DNA of 64,000 nt from Dyadobacter bucti (GTDB lineage: Bacteria; Bacteroidota; Bacteroidia; Cytophagales; Spirosomataceae), in assembly GCF_005869225.1 (NCBI RefSeq), contig NZ_SWFP01000002.1:62001-126000 (forward strand). Reading direction: 5' to 3'. The number at the start of each line of letters is the position of its first letter. Within the stretch, counting starts at the first letter, position 1. Shown here piece after piece: positions 28,710 to 36,528 of this stretch. Under the pieces are notes generated by a model. It ran no database searches. It was not told the DNA's origin and saw nothing but the letters and a program-made list of their open reading frames with translations. The position numbers and the translations under genes are program-made.

Positions 28710-28801
28710 ATGCCTCCCGGAAAATCAGCAACATCTTCTTCAAGATGCCTGGGAGTGTTTGTCCTATCTTCTTCCAAATACCGAACAAAACAATCAAAAG
28801 T

Positions 28802-31800
28802 ATGAAAAAACACCGACAATTGTCCAGGCTACTTTATCGTGCTATGAGAATATCATTATACCAATTAAGTATTGCCTTTATCTTTGCTAACATCTCTGCG
28901 GCCAGTATCGTCGATGCACAGGATATCCTGAACCAGAAGGTCACGATCCAGGTCAGTAATCAGGAAATAAAAACTGTACTTTCGCGTCTTAACAAGCTGA
29001 CTCAGTTGCGCTTCACTTACAGCTCGGCACTGATCCGTTCGCAGCGGAAAGTGTCATTGAACATAGTCGACCGACCACTTGCCGACGTGCTGGATGAACT
29101 TTTCAAACCCATTAATGTCACCTATAAAATCGAAGGCAAACAAGTTGTACTGCTCAAAGGCACGGCCGCTCCGAGCAGCCTCCTCGTGCCTCAGGGCATC
29201 CGCGACGCTGCCCTGCCCGACCGCAATATCAGCGGCAAAGTTCAGGATGAAAAAGGTCAGCCGCTGCCGGGTGTAAGCATCATCGTTAAAGGAACCAAAT
29301 CCGGCACAGCTTCCAACACAGAAGGCGCATTCCAGCTGAGCGTGCCCGACGCAGGAGGAACGCTGGTTTTTTCTTATGTTGGATACATGCCGCAGGAAGT
29401 TGCCCTCGGAAATCAGGCAACTTATGATATCAGCATGCAGCCCGATGTCAGGAACCTCGAAATGGTCGTCGTTACCGCATTGGGTATCAAACGTGACGCT
29501 AAAAAGCTGGGTTACTCTACCGCAACGGTAAATACAGAGGAACTTACCACCAACCGGACCACCAATCTGGGGAACAGCCTTCAGGGAAAAGTAGCTGGCC
29601 TTAATGTAACGCCTCCTGCAAGCGGTCCTGGCGGATCGACCAAAATACGTATCCGGGGCCAGTCTTCTTTCGGCGGCAACAACTCTCCATTGATCATTGT
29701 AAACGGTATACCGATCAACAATAGCAGCGTCTCTGCAGGCGGGTCTAACGGGAACGGAACCGGTAATCCCACGGGAGGTTCGTCCGATGCGGGTGATGGT
29801 CTGCAAAGCATCAACCAGGACGATATTGAATCCATGACGGTCTTGAAAGGTGCTGCAGCAGCGGCTTTGTATGGTTTTCGGGCCAAAGATGGTGCGATCA
29901 TCATCACAACCAAAAGCGGCAGCAAGACTACAGGCATAGGTGTGGAAGTGAATTCGAATTTTCAGGCACAGGAAGCGCTGGACTACACGGATTTTCAGTA
30001 TGAGTACGGCCAGGGAGAATTTGGCAAAAGGCCTACCACTGTCGCAGAGGCGCAGAGTTCCGGTGTTTTTGCATTTGGCGAAAAAATGGACGGAAAACCC
30101 ACACCTCAGTTCGACGGAAGCACACAGCCCTATTCACCGCATAACGACCGTATCAAAAAGTTTTACCGAACCGGGACGAGCTTTACGAACTCCGTGGCGC
30201 TGTCGGGTGGAAATGAAAAAGGTAACTTCAGACTGTCATTTGCCAATACGGATGCCAACGCGATCATGCCCAATTCCGATTACCACAAAAGGATCTTTAA
30301 CCTGGGGCTTAACTACAAATTCTCCAAAAAACTCTCTGCGCAGCTGAACGCCAATTATTCTAACGAATATAACCACAATCCGCCCCAGATCGGGATCCAG
30401 GATATGAATGCCAATACGACCATTTATACCCTGGCTACAAGTATCGATACAGACTGGCTTAAGAACCGCAAGGATGCCAATGGCAATGAAATGCCGCTGG
30501 CACGTTTCACAAACCGGAACAATCCTTACTGGGTTACCCTGGACCGTTTCGAAAACGTGCGTCGTGACAGGATATTCGGCAACACTTCCGTTCGCTACGA
30601 TCTTACCAGCTGGTTATTTGTACAAGGCAGGATCGGTCAGGATTATTATACCCGCCCTTATAACTACAACCGCCCCACCGGAACAAGGTCTATCGGCGCC
30701 GCTGCCACCGGTTTCAACGGATATTACTATCAGGATGTAGCCACTTTCCGCGAGCGTAACCTGGATGTACTCATCGGTGCCAACCGCACGTTCGGCGACT
30801 TCGGGATCGACGTTACTCTGGGTGGAAACCAGATGCTGCAGGTGAGCGACAATGTTTCCACTGCGGTTACCAATTTCTATGTGCGGGATTTGTACACAAT
30901 CGCAAACGGTCAGGTTAAAAATCCGAACTATAATTACAGCAAGAAAAAAGTAAACTCCATCTATGGAGCGGCTGAGTTTTCGTATAAGAACTTTCTGTTC
31001 CTGAACGTGACCGGCAGAAATGACTGGTTTTCCACTCTGAACCCGCAGTCGAACAGCTACCTCTATCCGTCTGTGAGCGGAAGCTTTGTGTTCAGCCAGG
31101 CATTTGCAAGTATGCCCAACTGGCTGAATTACGGCAAGCTCCGGGCGGCTTATGCAGAAGTGGGAGGCGACACGGACCCTTATTCCAATAACCTCTATTA
31201 CGGTATCAACGCGAACCCTTTCAACGGAACAGCGCTTGGCAACCTGCCATCGACCGTAAGCCCGAATGCAAATCTGCGGCCGCTTAAAGTGAAGGAAACG
31301 GAACTCGGACTTGAATTCAAGATATTCGACAGCAGGCTGAACGTAGATATGTCTGTGTACAGGAAAAACACCGTTGACGAAATTCTGAACGTAGACATTT
31401 CAAATACCTCCGGATTCAGCCAGACCAAGGTGAATGTCGGCAAGCTGCAGAACAAAGGGATTGAATTTCTGGTAACAATCGTTCCCGTAAGAAATGATAA
31501 CATTACCTGGGAAACCGGATTCAATGCGAGCTACAACATCAGCAAGGTACTTGAACTGGCCAACAACCAGCCCAGACTGGATGTGGGTACCGGGGAATTT
31601 TTCGGGACTGTTTCGCATGAAAAAGACATGCCCCTCGCCTCTCTCCGCGGCTTTGACTACAAAAGAGATGCGCAGGGACGTATCGTCACTTCGGCCGGAC
31701 TTCCGATGCAGGGCAACCTCACCACTTTCGGCAGCGCGATACCCAAGTGGGTAGGTGCCTGGGTAAATACGGTGAATATCAAAGGAATCCGTATCGGAAC

Positions 31801-32263
31801 CCAGATCGATTTCAAATCGGGCAACACGATCCTTTCCAACTCCAACCTGAACTTCCTGAGAGAAGGGCTTTCCAAACCTTCGCTGGTAGGCCGTGAAGGC
31901 GGTGTTTTGCTGGAAGGTGTTACCGCGGAAGGTGCGCCGAATACACAACGTGTTGAGGCCCAGCAATTTTACACAGCTTACCGCAGTACCAACATTGCCA
32001 CGCCGTTTGTATACAACGGAGCGTTCATCCGCTGGCGGACTATTTCGCTGGGTTACGACCTTTCGCGTTTTGTCAGGGACAAAACCTTTATCAAAGGCCT
32101 GAACATTTCAGCAATGGTCAACAATGTATGGCTGATCAAAAAGCATATCGACAATCTTGATCCGGAAGCGCAGGTGTCTGCATCCGACAATTTGCAGGGT
32201 ATTGAAACCCACACGCTTCCTACTACAAGGAGCTTTGGCCTCAATCTCAACATTAAACTGTAA
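28802..32263 (+). CDS. SusC/RagA TonB-linked outer-membrane transporter with N-terminal STN signalling domain
   Basis: About 1153 residues from ATG at 28802, chosen because a signal peptide follows (SIAFIFANISAASIVDAQ); the open frame extends 39 codons upstream through the leader hairpin and is not credible there. Order: STN domain (about 50-118; VTIQVSNQEIKTVLSRLNKL), carboxypeptidase-D-regulatory-like domain (about 143-220; SGKVQDEKGQPLPGVSIIVK), plug (about 250-390) and barrel ending in LNLNIKL. The STN domain talks to the FecR upstream. The partner SusD begins 22 bp downstream. Its substrate may feed the RraA-like and enolase-superfamily enzymes encoded after it (inference). Confidence 0.96.
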   Translation: MKKHRQLSRLLYRAMRISLYQLSIAFIFANISAASIVDAQDILNQKVTIQVSNQEIKTVLSRLNKLTQLRFTYSSALIRSQRKVSLNIVDRPLADVLDELFKPINVTYKIEGKQVVLLKGTAAPSSLLVPQGIRDAALPDRNISGKVQDEKGQPLPGVSIIVKGTKSGTASNTEGAFQLSVPDAGGTLVFSYVGYMPQEVALGNQATYDISMQPDVRNLEMVVVTALGIKRDAKKLGYSTATVNTEELTTNRTTNLGNSLQGKVAGLNVTPPASGPGGSTKIRIRGQSSFGGNNSPLIIVNGIPINNSSVSAGGSNGNGTGNPTGGSSDAGDGLQSINQDDIESMTVLKGAAAAALYGFRAKDGAIIITTKSGSKTTGIGVEVNSNFQAQEALDYTDFQYEYGQGEFGKRPTTVAEAQSSGVFAFGEKMDGKPTPQFDGSTQPYSPHNDRIKKFYRTGTSFTNSVALSGGNEKGNFRLSFANTDANAIMPNSDYHKRIFNLGLNYKFSKKLSAQLNANYSNEYNHNPPQIGIQDMNANTTIYTLATSIDTDWLKNRKDANGNEMPLARFTNRNNPYWVTLDRFENVRRDRIFGNTSVRYDLTSWLFVQGRIGQDYYTRPYNYNRPTGTRSIGAAATGFNGYYYQDVATFRERNLDVLIGANRTFGDFGIDVTLGGNQMLQVSDNVSTAVTNFYVRDLYTIANGQVKNPNYNYSKKKVNSIYGAAEFSYKNFLFLNVTGRNDWFSTLNPQSNSYLYPSVSGSFVFSQAFASMPNWLNYGKLRAAYAEVGGDTDPYSNNLYYGINANPFNGTALGNLPSTVSPNANLRPLKVKETELGLEFKIFDSRLNVDMSVYRKNTVDEILNVDISNTSGFSQTKVNVGKLQNKGIEFLVTIVPVRNDNITWETGFNASYNISKVLELANNQPRLDVGTGEFFGTVSHEKDMPLASLRGFDYKRDAQGRIVTSAGLPMQGNLTTFGSAIPKWVGAWVNTVNIKGIRIGTQIDFKSGNTILSNSNLNFLREGLSKPSLVGREGGVLLEGVTAEGAPNTQRVEAQQFYTAYRSTNIATPFVYNGAFIRWRTISLGYDLSRFVRDKTFIKGLNISAMVNNVWLIKKHIDNLDPEAQVSASDNLQGIETHTLPTTRSFGLNLNIKL

Positions 32264-32285
32264 TCCACACCTAACTTCTAATTCA

Positions 32286-33818
32286 ATGAAAAGAATATTC
32301 ATATATCTGACGGTTTTCGGCATCGTTGCAGGCAGCAGCTCCTGTGATAAAGGGTTTGAAGAAGTAAACAAGAACCCGGTCCAGGCTACAAGCGTAGACC
32401 CCGTTTATCTGTTTTCAAATGCCCAGTTCGGGTCGGCCATTGCGACACAGAACTACCAGTTACAGATCGTACAGCAAATCAACACGCCTTACACCGGTGT
32501 TTTGGAAGGTGGTAACCACAACGCACTTTCTGATCCGAATTCCAATGCGAATTTTAATTCACTGTACTTGCAAAACGGCCCGGTTAATTTGCTGACCACG
32601 GTGCTCGCCAAAACAAAAGACGATCCGGCCCGCTCCAATCTTTATAATATGGCACGGATCTGGCGCGCATACGTATTTATGGTCTTAGTGGATACTTACG
32701 GTGATGTACCGTACTTTGAAGCCGGTAAAGCGTTCCTGGAAGGTATTAACCTGCCCAAATACGACGACCAGAAAGTGATCTACGACGATATCCTGAAAGA
32801 GCTGGAAGAAGGTACAAAAGCGCTCGACGCCACAAAGGCCATTGAAACCGGTGATCTTTTTTACAAAGGAAACATCGCACAATGGAAAAAGCTGGGCAAC
32901 TCCCTGCTGCTGCGTGCCGCCATGCGTTTTTCCAAAGTGGATGTCGCCAAGGCTCAAACCTATGTTACGAAAGCAACAGACCCAGCCAACGGAGGATTGC
33001 TGAGCGCAAACTCCGACAATGCATACATTGCTTTCAACAGCACATTCAACCATCCGCTGGCCAATTATTTCCAGGGAACCGAACGCGGTAATGTGTACCT
33101 CGGCCATGCCTTTGTGGATTACCTGAAAACCACGGCTGACCCACGTTTAAGGGTTATTTCGGTAAAGTATGAAACGCCGGGCAACCCAATCGCCACCGCG
33201 GGAGCGGAAGATACCACACCGGCGAACCAGGAGGGTATGCCCTACGGATACAACGAATCTACCATTACCGGTGCCCCCGGGTTTCCCGGCAAAATAGGCT
33301 CGGCATTCAAATATTCTCAGATCAACCGCAGAACAGCAGGTAAAATTGATGCGCCCGAGTTCTTTATCACCTGGTCCCAGACACAGCTGTTACTGGCAGA
33401 AGCGGTGGTGCGCGGCTGGGCAACGGGCGATGCGAAGGCACTTTATGAATCCGCTGTTAAGGCACACATGGCTCAGATGGCGACTTATGATGTAGCTGCC
33501 ACCATCGCGCCTGCCGCTCAGGAGGCGTACATTGTAGCAAATCCCTACACCCCGGCCAGGGCACTCGAGCAGATCAATACCCAGTACTGGATCTCGTCAT
33601 TTCTGAACGGCTCGGAAGGATGGGCCAATTTCCGCAGAAGCGGATTCCCTATTTTACCCGTGAATACCTATCCGGGCAAAGACCCTTCCGTGAAGGATTT
33701 TATCCGCAGGCTGGTATATCCTGTACGGGAGAAATCGGTGAACCAGGTGAATTACAACGAGGCAGTTGCGCGCATGGGCGCAGACGAGCTGGGAACGCCG
33801 GTTTTTTGGGATAAATAG
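32286..33818 (+). CDS. SusD/RagB-family outer-membrane lipoprotein
   Basis: 510 residues from ATG at 32286, where a lipoprotein signal starts (MKRIFIYLTVFGIVAGSSSC); the frame extends upstream into susC but lacks a signal there. Typical SusD-like_2 features are FEEVNKNPVQATSVDPVYLF after the Cys, IWRAYVFMVLVDTYGDVPYF, KLGNSLLLRAAMRFSKVDVA, FITWSQTQLLLAEAVVRGWA, and WISSFLNGSEGWANFRRSGF with RRLVYPVREKSVN at the end. It is the surface-exposed binding partner of the STN-SusC 22 bp upstream. It resembles the SusD at 17166 in architecture but belongs to a separate operon. Confidence 0.95.
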   Translation: MKRIFIYLTVFGIVAGSSSCDKGFEEVNKNPVQATSVDPVYLFSNAQFGSAIATQNYQLQIVQQINTPYTGVLEGGNHNALSDPNSNANFNSLYLQNGPVNLLTTVLAKTKDDPARSNLYNMARIWRAYVFMVLVDTYGDVPYFEAGKAFLEGINLPKYDDQKVIYDDILKELEEGTKALDATKAIETGDLFYKGNIAQWKKLGNSLLLRAAMRFSKVDVAKAQTYVTKATDPANGGLLSANSDNAYIAFNSTFNHPLANYFQGTERGNVYLGHAFVDYLKTTADPRLRVISVKYETPGNPIATAGAEDTTPANQEGMPYGYNESTITGAPGFPGKIGSAFKYSQINRRTAGKIDAPEFFITWSQTQLLLAEAVVRGWATGDAKALYESAVKAHMAQMATYDVAATIAPAAQEAYIVANPYTPARALEQINTQYWISSFLNGSEGWANFRRSGFPILPVNTYPGKDPSVKDFIRRLVYPVREKSVNQVNYNEAVARMGADELGTPVFWDK

Positions 33819-33869
33819 CATTAAAATTTGCATGCAGTTCCATATTTCAATCTTCTTAATTATTCTTCT

Positions 33870-34802
33870 ATGCTTAAACAAAACGTGTTTACAGGGGCTT
33901 TGCTGCTAATGGCACTGGTTTCGGGCGCACAGTCCATCTCCCCTTCTCCGGATCATATCAAAGCCTACACATCCGGCTGGAAGGGCGAACGCTCGGCCGA
34001 CGGACGTCCCAGGGTTTCAGATGCTATTCTGGCGAGATTAAAAAACATCTCTATGGAAGAAGCGTGGGGAGTTTTGAGAAACAAAGGGTACCATAACCAG
34101 TTTGAAGGAGACTGGCAGCTGATCCATACCGACAGTGTCATGACGGGCCGTGTCGTAACCGCCCAGTATGTACCTTCCCGCCCTGATTTGCAGGACCTGG
34201 TAAAGGAAACCGGGAAAAAGGAAGGTCGTGTTCAAACCGGTGGTACCAACTCCTGGCCTATTGATGTGCTCAAAGAAGGCGATGTGTATGTAGCCGACGG
34301 TTATGGAAAAATCGCAGACGGAACCCTGATCGGTGATAATCTTGGCAACTCCATTTATGCCAAATCGAAGCGCGGCGTTATTTTCTACGGTTCTGTGCGC
34401 GATGTGGAAGGCCTGAGCGAGATCAAAGGTTTCAACGCATGGATGAAAGGACAAGACCCTTCCTACATCCAGCAAATGATGCTCTCCAACATCAACGTGC
34501 CGATCCGCATCGGACGCGCCACGGTACTTCCCGGCGACGTGGTGCTTGCCAAGAAATACGGAACGATTTTCATCCCTGCACATCTCGCAGAAGAACTCGT
34601 TCTTACTTCGGAAGTAACTGCGCTTCGTGACGAGTTTGGTCACCTGCGCCTGCGCGAAGGAAAATATACCCCCGGCGAAATAGATACCAAATGGTCCGAA
34701 GCGATCCAGAAGGATTTTCTGAACTGGGTCAACAACTACCCGGGAAAGCTCCCGATGACGAAAAAGGAGCTGGATGATTATTTGAAAGAAAGAAATTACT
34801 AG
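33870..34802 (+). CDS. exported RraA-like (HMG/CHA aldolase-family) protein
   Basis: 310 residues from ATG at 33870, where a signal peptide begins (MLKQNVFTGALLLMALVSGA). The mature protein has the RraA/4-hydroxy-4-methyl-2-oxoglutarate aldolase fold: PIDVLKEGDVYVADGYGK, the GDNLGNSIYAKSKRGVIFYG phosphate/oxaloacetate loop, GSVRDVEGLSEIKGFNAW (Arg-Asp metal site of the GxxRD type) and ATVLPGDVVLAKKYGTIFIP. Most RraA homologues are cytoplasmic and shorter (about 160-230); export and an N-terminal extension of roughly 100 residues are unusual. A lyase or aldolase role on a keto-acid is possible. It belongs to the fecIR-susCD cluster, 51 bp after susD. Confidence 0.85.
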   Translation: MLKQNVFTGALLLMALVSGAQSISPSPDHIKAYTSGWKGERSADGRPRVSDAILARLKNISMEEAWGVLRNKGYHNQFEGDWQLIHTDSVMTGRVVTAQYVPSRPDLQDLVKETGKKEGRVQTGGTNSWPIDVLKEGDVYVADGYGKIADGTLIGDNLGNSIYAKSKRGVIFYGSVRDVEGLSEIKGFNAWMKGQDPSYIQQMMLSNINVPIRIGRATVLPGDVVLAKKYGTIFIPAHLAEELVLTSEVTALRDEFGHLRLREGKYTPGEIDTKWSEAIQKDFLNWVNNYPGKLPMTKKELDDYLKERNY

Positions 34803-34886
34803 GCAGTCGGCCACCGAAGGCTGATTATGCAAGATAGATTCCAAAAAAGCCGAAAGCTCAAAGCCCAAAGCCCAAAGCCGACTGCC
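34802..34886. repeat. inverted repeat enclosing five AAAGCCN heptamers
   Basis: GGCAGTCGGC (34802-34811) and GCCGACTGCC (34877-34886) form a perfect 10-bp inverted repeat. Inside its right half are five 7-nt units in a row, AAAGCCG, AAAGCTC, AAAGCCC, AAAGCCC, AAAGCCG (34846-34880). It lies in the 124-bp gap between the RraA-like and enolase-superfamily genes and may form a large stem-loop in their mRNA. Confidence 0.7.
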
Positions 34887-34926
34887 CACCGCCCAAAAAT
34901 AGTTTTCCACGAAAAAAAACAACCCG

Positions 34927-36411
34927 ATGAAAAGCATTTTAAACCAACTCATTGCATCCAACAAAACGCTAGAGCAGGCCGAAAAAGAGGCTACTATTGC
35001 TGAAATAAACAATCCGGCAACCAAGGACAGCCGTCGCAACTTTCTGAGAAAAACGGCTGTCGGAGGTATCGCGCTCGGCGGGTTCATGTCTATGTCCACG
35101 GAAGATACCATCGCACAGGCTACTTCAAAAGTAAGCCGCGCTTCCAAACCATCCGAACTGAAAATCACCGACCTCCGCTATTGTATTGTTCAAAACGTTG
35201 GCCGCACGCCCATTATCCGTATCGATACTAATCAGGGAATTTACGGTCTGGGCGAAGTGCGCGACGGGGCGGATGAAAGATATGCGCTCTTCCTGAAAAG
35301 CCACTTACTGGGACAAAATCCGTGCAATGTTGAACAGCTCTTCAAGTCAATCAAGCAATTTGGCTACCACGGACGTCAGGCCGGTGGCGTATGCGGAGTG
35401 GAAATGGCGTTATGGGATCTGTGCGGAAAGGCTTACGGGGTTCCTTGCTGGCAGCTGCTGGGCGGCCGCTACCGGGATAAAGTACGGCTCTATGCGGATA
35501 CCCCGGAGTCCAGTGACCTGAACGAGTTCAAGGAGAAAATCAAGTACCGCACGCAGGACCAGGGCTATACCTGGCTGAAAATGGACGTTTCTATCGGGAT
35601 GCTGAAAAACAAGGAAAACAGTGTCGTAAACAATAAATTCTGGGGAGGCGGTTTCTCCCAGTGGTCCGGCGACTATTATTCTTATGCCAATACCAAACAT
35701 CCTTTTACAGCGATTCAGATCACCCCGAAAGGATTGGACGAAATGGCCAAGGTGGTGGAGGATGTACGCAGTGTGATCGGTTACGAAATACCTTTGTCCA
35801 CCGATCACTATGGCCACTTTGACCTGAACAATGCGATCCGTCTGGGTCGCGCCCTCGATAAATACCGGCTTGCATGGCTGGAAGATATGGTACCCTGGGA
35901 ATATACCGATCAGTGGAAAACAATGACCGACGCCCTGGAAACGCCATGCCTTACCGGAGAAGATATCTACCTCAAAGAAGGTTTCAAGGCATTGATCGAC
36001 AAGCGCGCCGTAGATATTGTCCATCCTGACCTCGCTTCCTCGGGCGGCCTGCTGGAAACAAAAAGGATCGGTGACTATGCAGAGGATAACGGTATCGCTA
36101 TGGCGATGCACTTCGCAGGTACACCAGTGAGCTTTATGGCCAATGTGCATTGTGCTGCCGCAACCCAGAACTTCCTGGCGCTCGAACACCACTCGGTGGA
36201 TGTTACCTGGTGGGAGAGCCTGGTCAAAACTACCGACGGCCGCAAGCTCATCGACAAAGGGTTCGCGCCTGTGCCGCTGGAAGCACCCGGGCTTGGCATA
36301 GAGCTCAATGAAGAAGAGGTGAAAAAACACCTGAATCCAAAAGACAAAAGCTTCTTTGCCCCTACGCCCGACTGGAACGACAAACGTTCGCACGACAGGC
36401 TCTGGAGCTAG
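34927..36411 (+). CDS. Tat-exported enolase-superfamily (mandelate racemase / muconate lactonizing enzyme) protein
   Basis: 494 residues. A twin-arginine signal with SRRNFLRKTAVGGIALGG (about 36-53) follows a 35-residue N-terminal extension. The enolase-superfamily N-domain (about 80-200; NVGRTPIIRIDTNQGIYGLG, GRQAGGVCGVEMALWDLCGK) precedes a TIM-barrel with YTWLKMDVS (catalytic Lys region), the metal-ligand strands STDHYGHFD, WLEDMVPWEY and LTGEDIYL, and a late His in MAMHFAGTPVSF. This pattern is close to sugar-acid dehydratases such as D-galactonate or gluconate dehydratase, but the exact substrate is open. Export of such an enzyme is unusual. Last gene of the SusCD cluster, followed by a terminator. 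Confidence 0.88.
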   Translation: MKSILNQLIASNKTLEQAEKEATIAEINNPATKDSRRNFLRKTAVGGIALGGFMSMSTEDTIAQATSKVSRASKPSELKITDLRYCIVQNVGRTPIIRIDTNQGIYGLGEVRDGADERYALFLKSHLLGQNPCNVEQLFKSIKQFGYHGRQAGGVCGVEMALWDLCGKAYGVPCWQLLGGRYRDKVRLYADTPESSDLNEFKEKIKYRTQDQGYTWLKMDVSIGMLKNKENSVVNNKFWGGGFSQWSGDYYSYANTKHPFTAIQITPKGLDEMAKVVEDVRSVIGYEIPLSTDHYGHFDLNNAIRLGRALDKYRLAWLEDMVPWEYTDQWKTMTDALETPCLTGEDIYLKEGFKALIDKRAVDIVHPDLASSGGLLETKRIGDYAEDNGIAMAMHFAGTPVSFMANVHCAAATQNFLALEHHSVDVTWWESLVKTTDGRKLIDKGFAPVPLEAPGLGIELNEEEVKKHLNPKDKSFFAPTPDWNDKRSHDRLWS

Positions 36412-36428
36412 ATTCTCAATAAAGTAAG

Positions 36429-36467
36429 TACCAGTGAGCCCCGACTTAAAATCGGGGCTTACTGGTA
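36429..36467. terminator. terminator after the enolase-superfamily gene
   Basis: TACCAGTGAGCCCCGA (from 36429) pairs with TCGGGGCTTACTGGTA (to 36467) over 16 bp with one G-T pair and a 7-nt loop. There is no long T run, but the position 17 bp after the stop and the stem strength support termination. Confidence 0.7.
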
Positions 36468-36528
36468 TAAACGCTACGAAATCTCGTCCGATTTTGGTAT
36501 TTTGCGTGCATCACTCTCAAAATTGCTG

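Noticed and set aside
28685-28801. N-terminal extension of the STN-SusC
   Set aside because: It would place 39 residues before a clear signal peptide and run through a perfect hairpin; the ATG at 28802 is preferred.
35410-36393. 327-residue minus-strand frame
   Set aside because: It is a shadow of the enolase-superfamily gene and has no recognisable domain.
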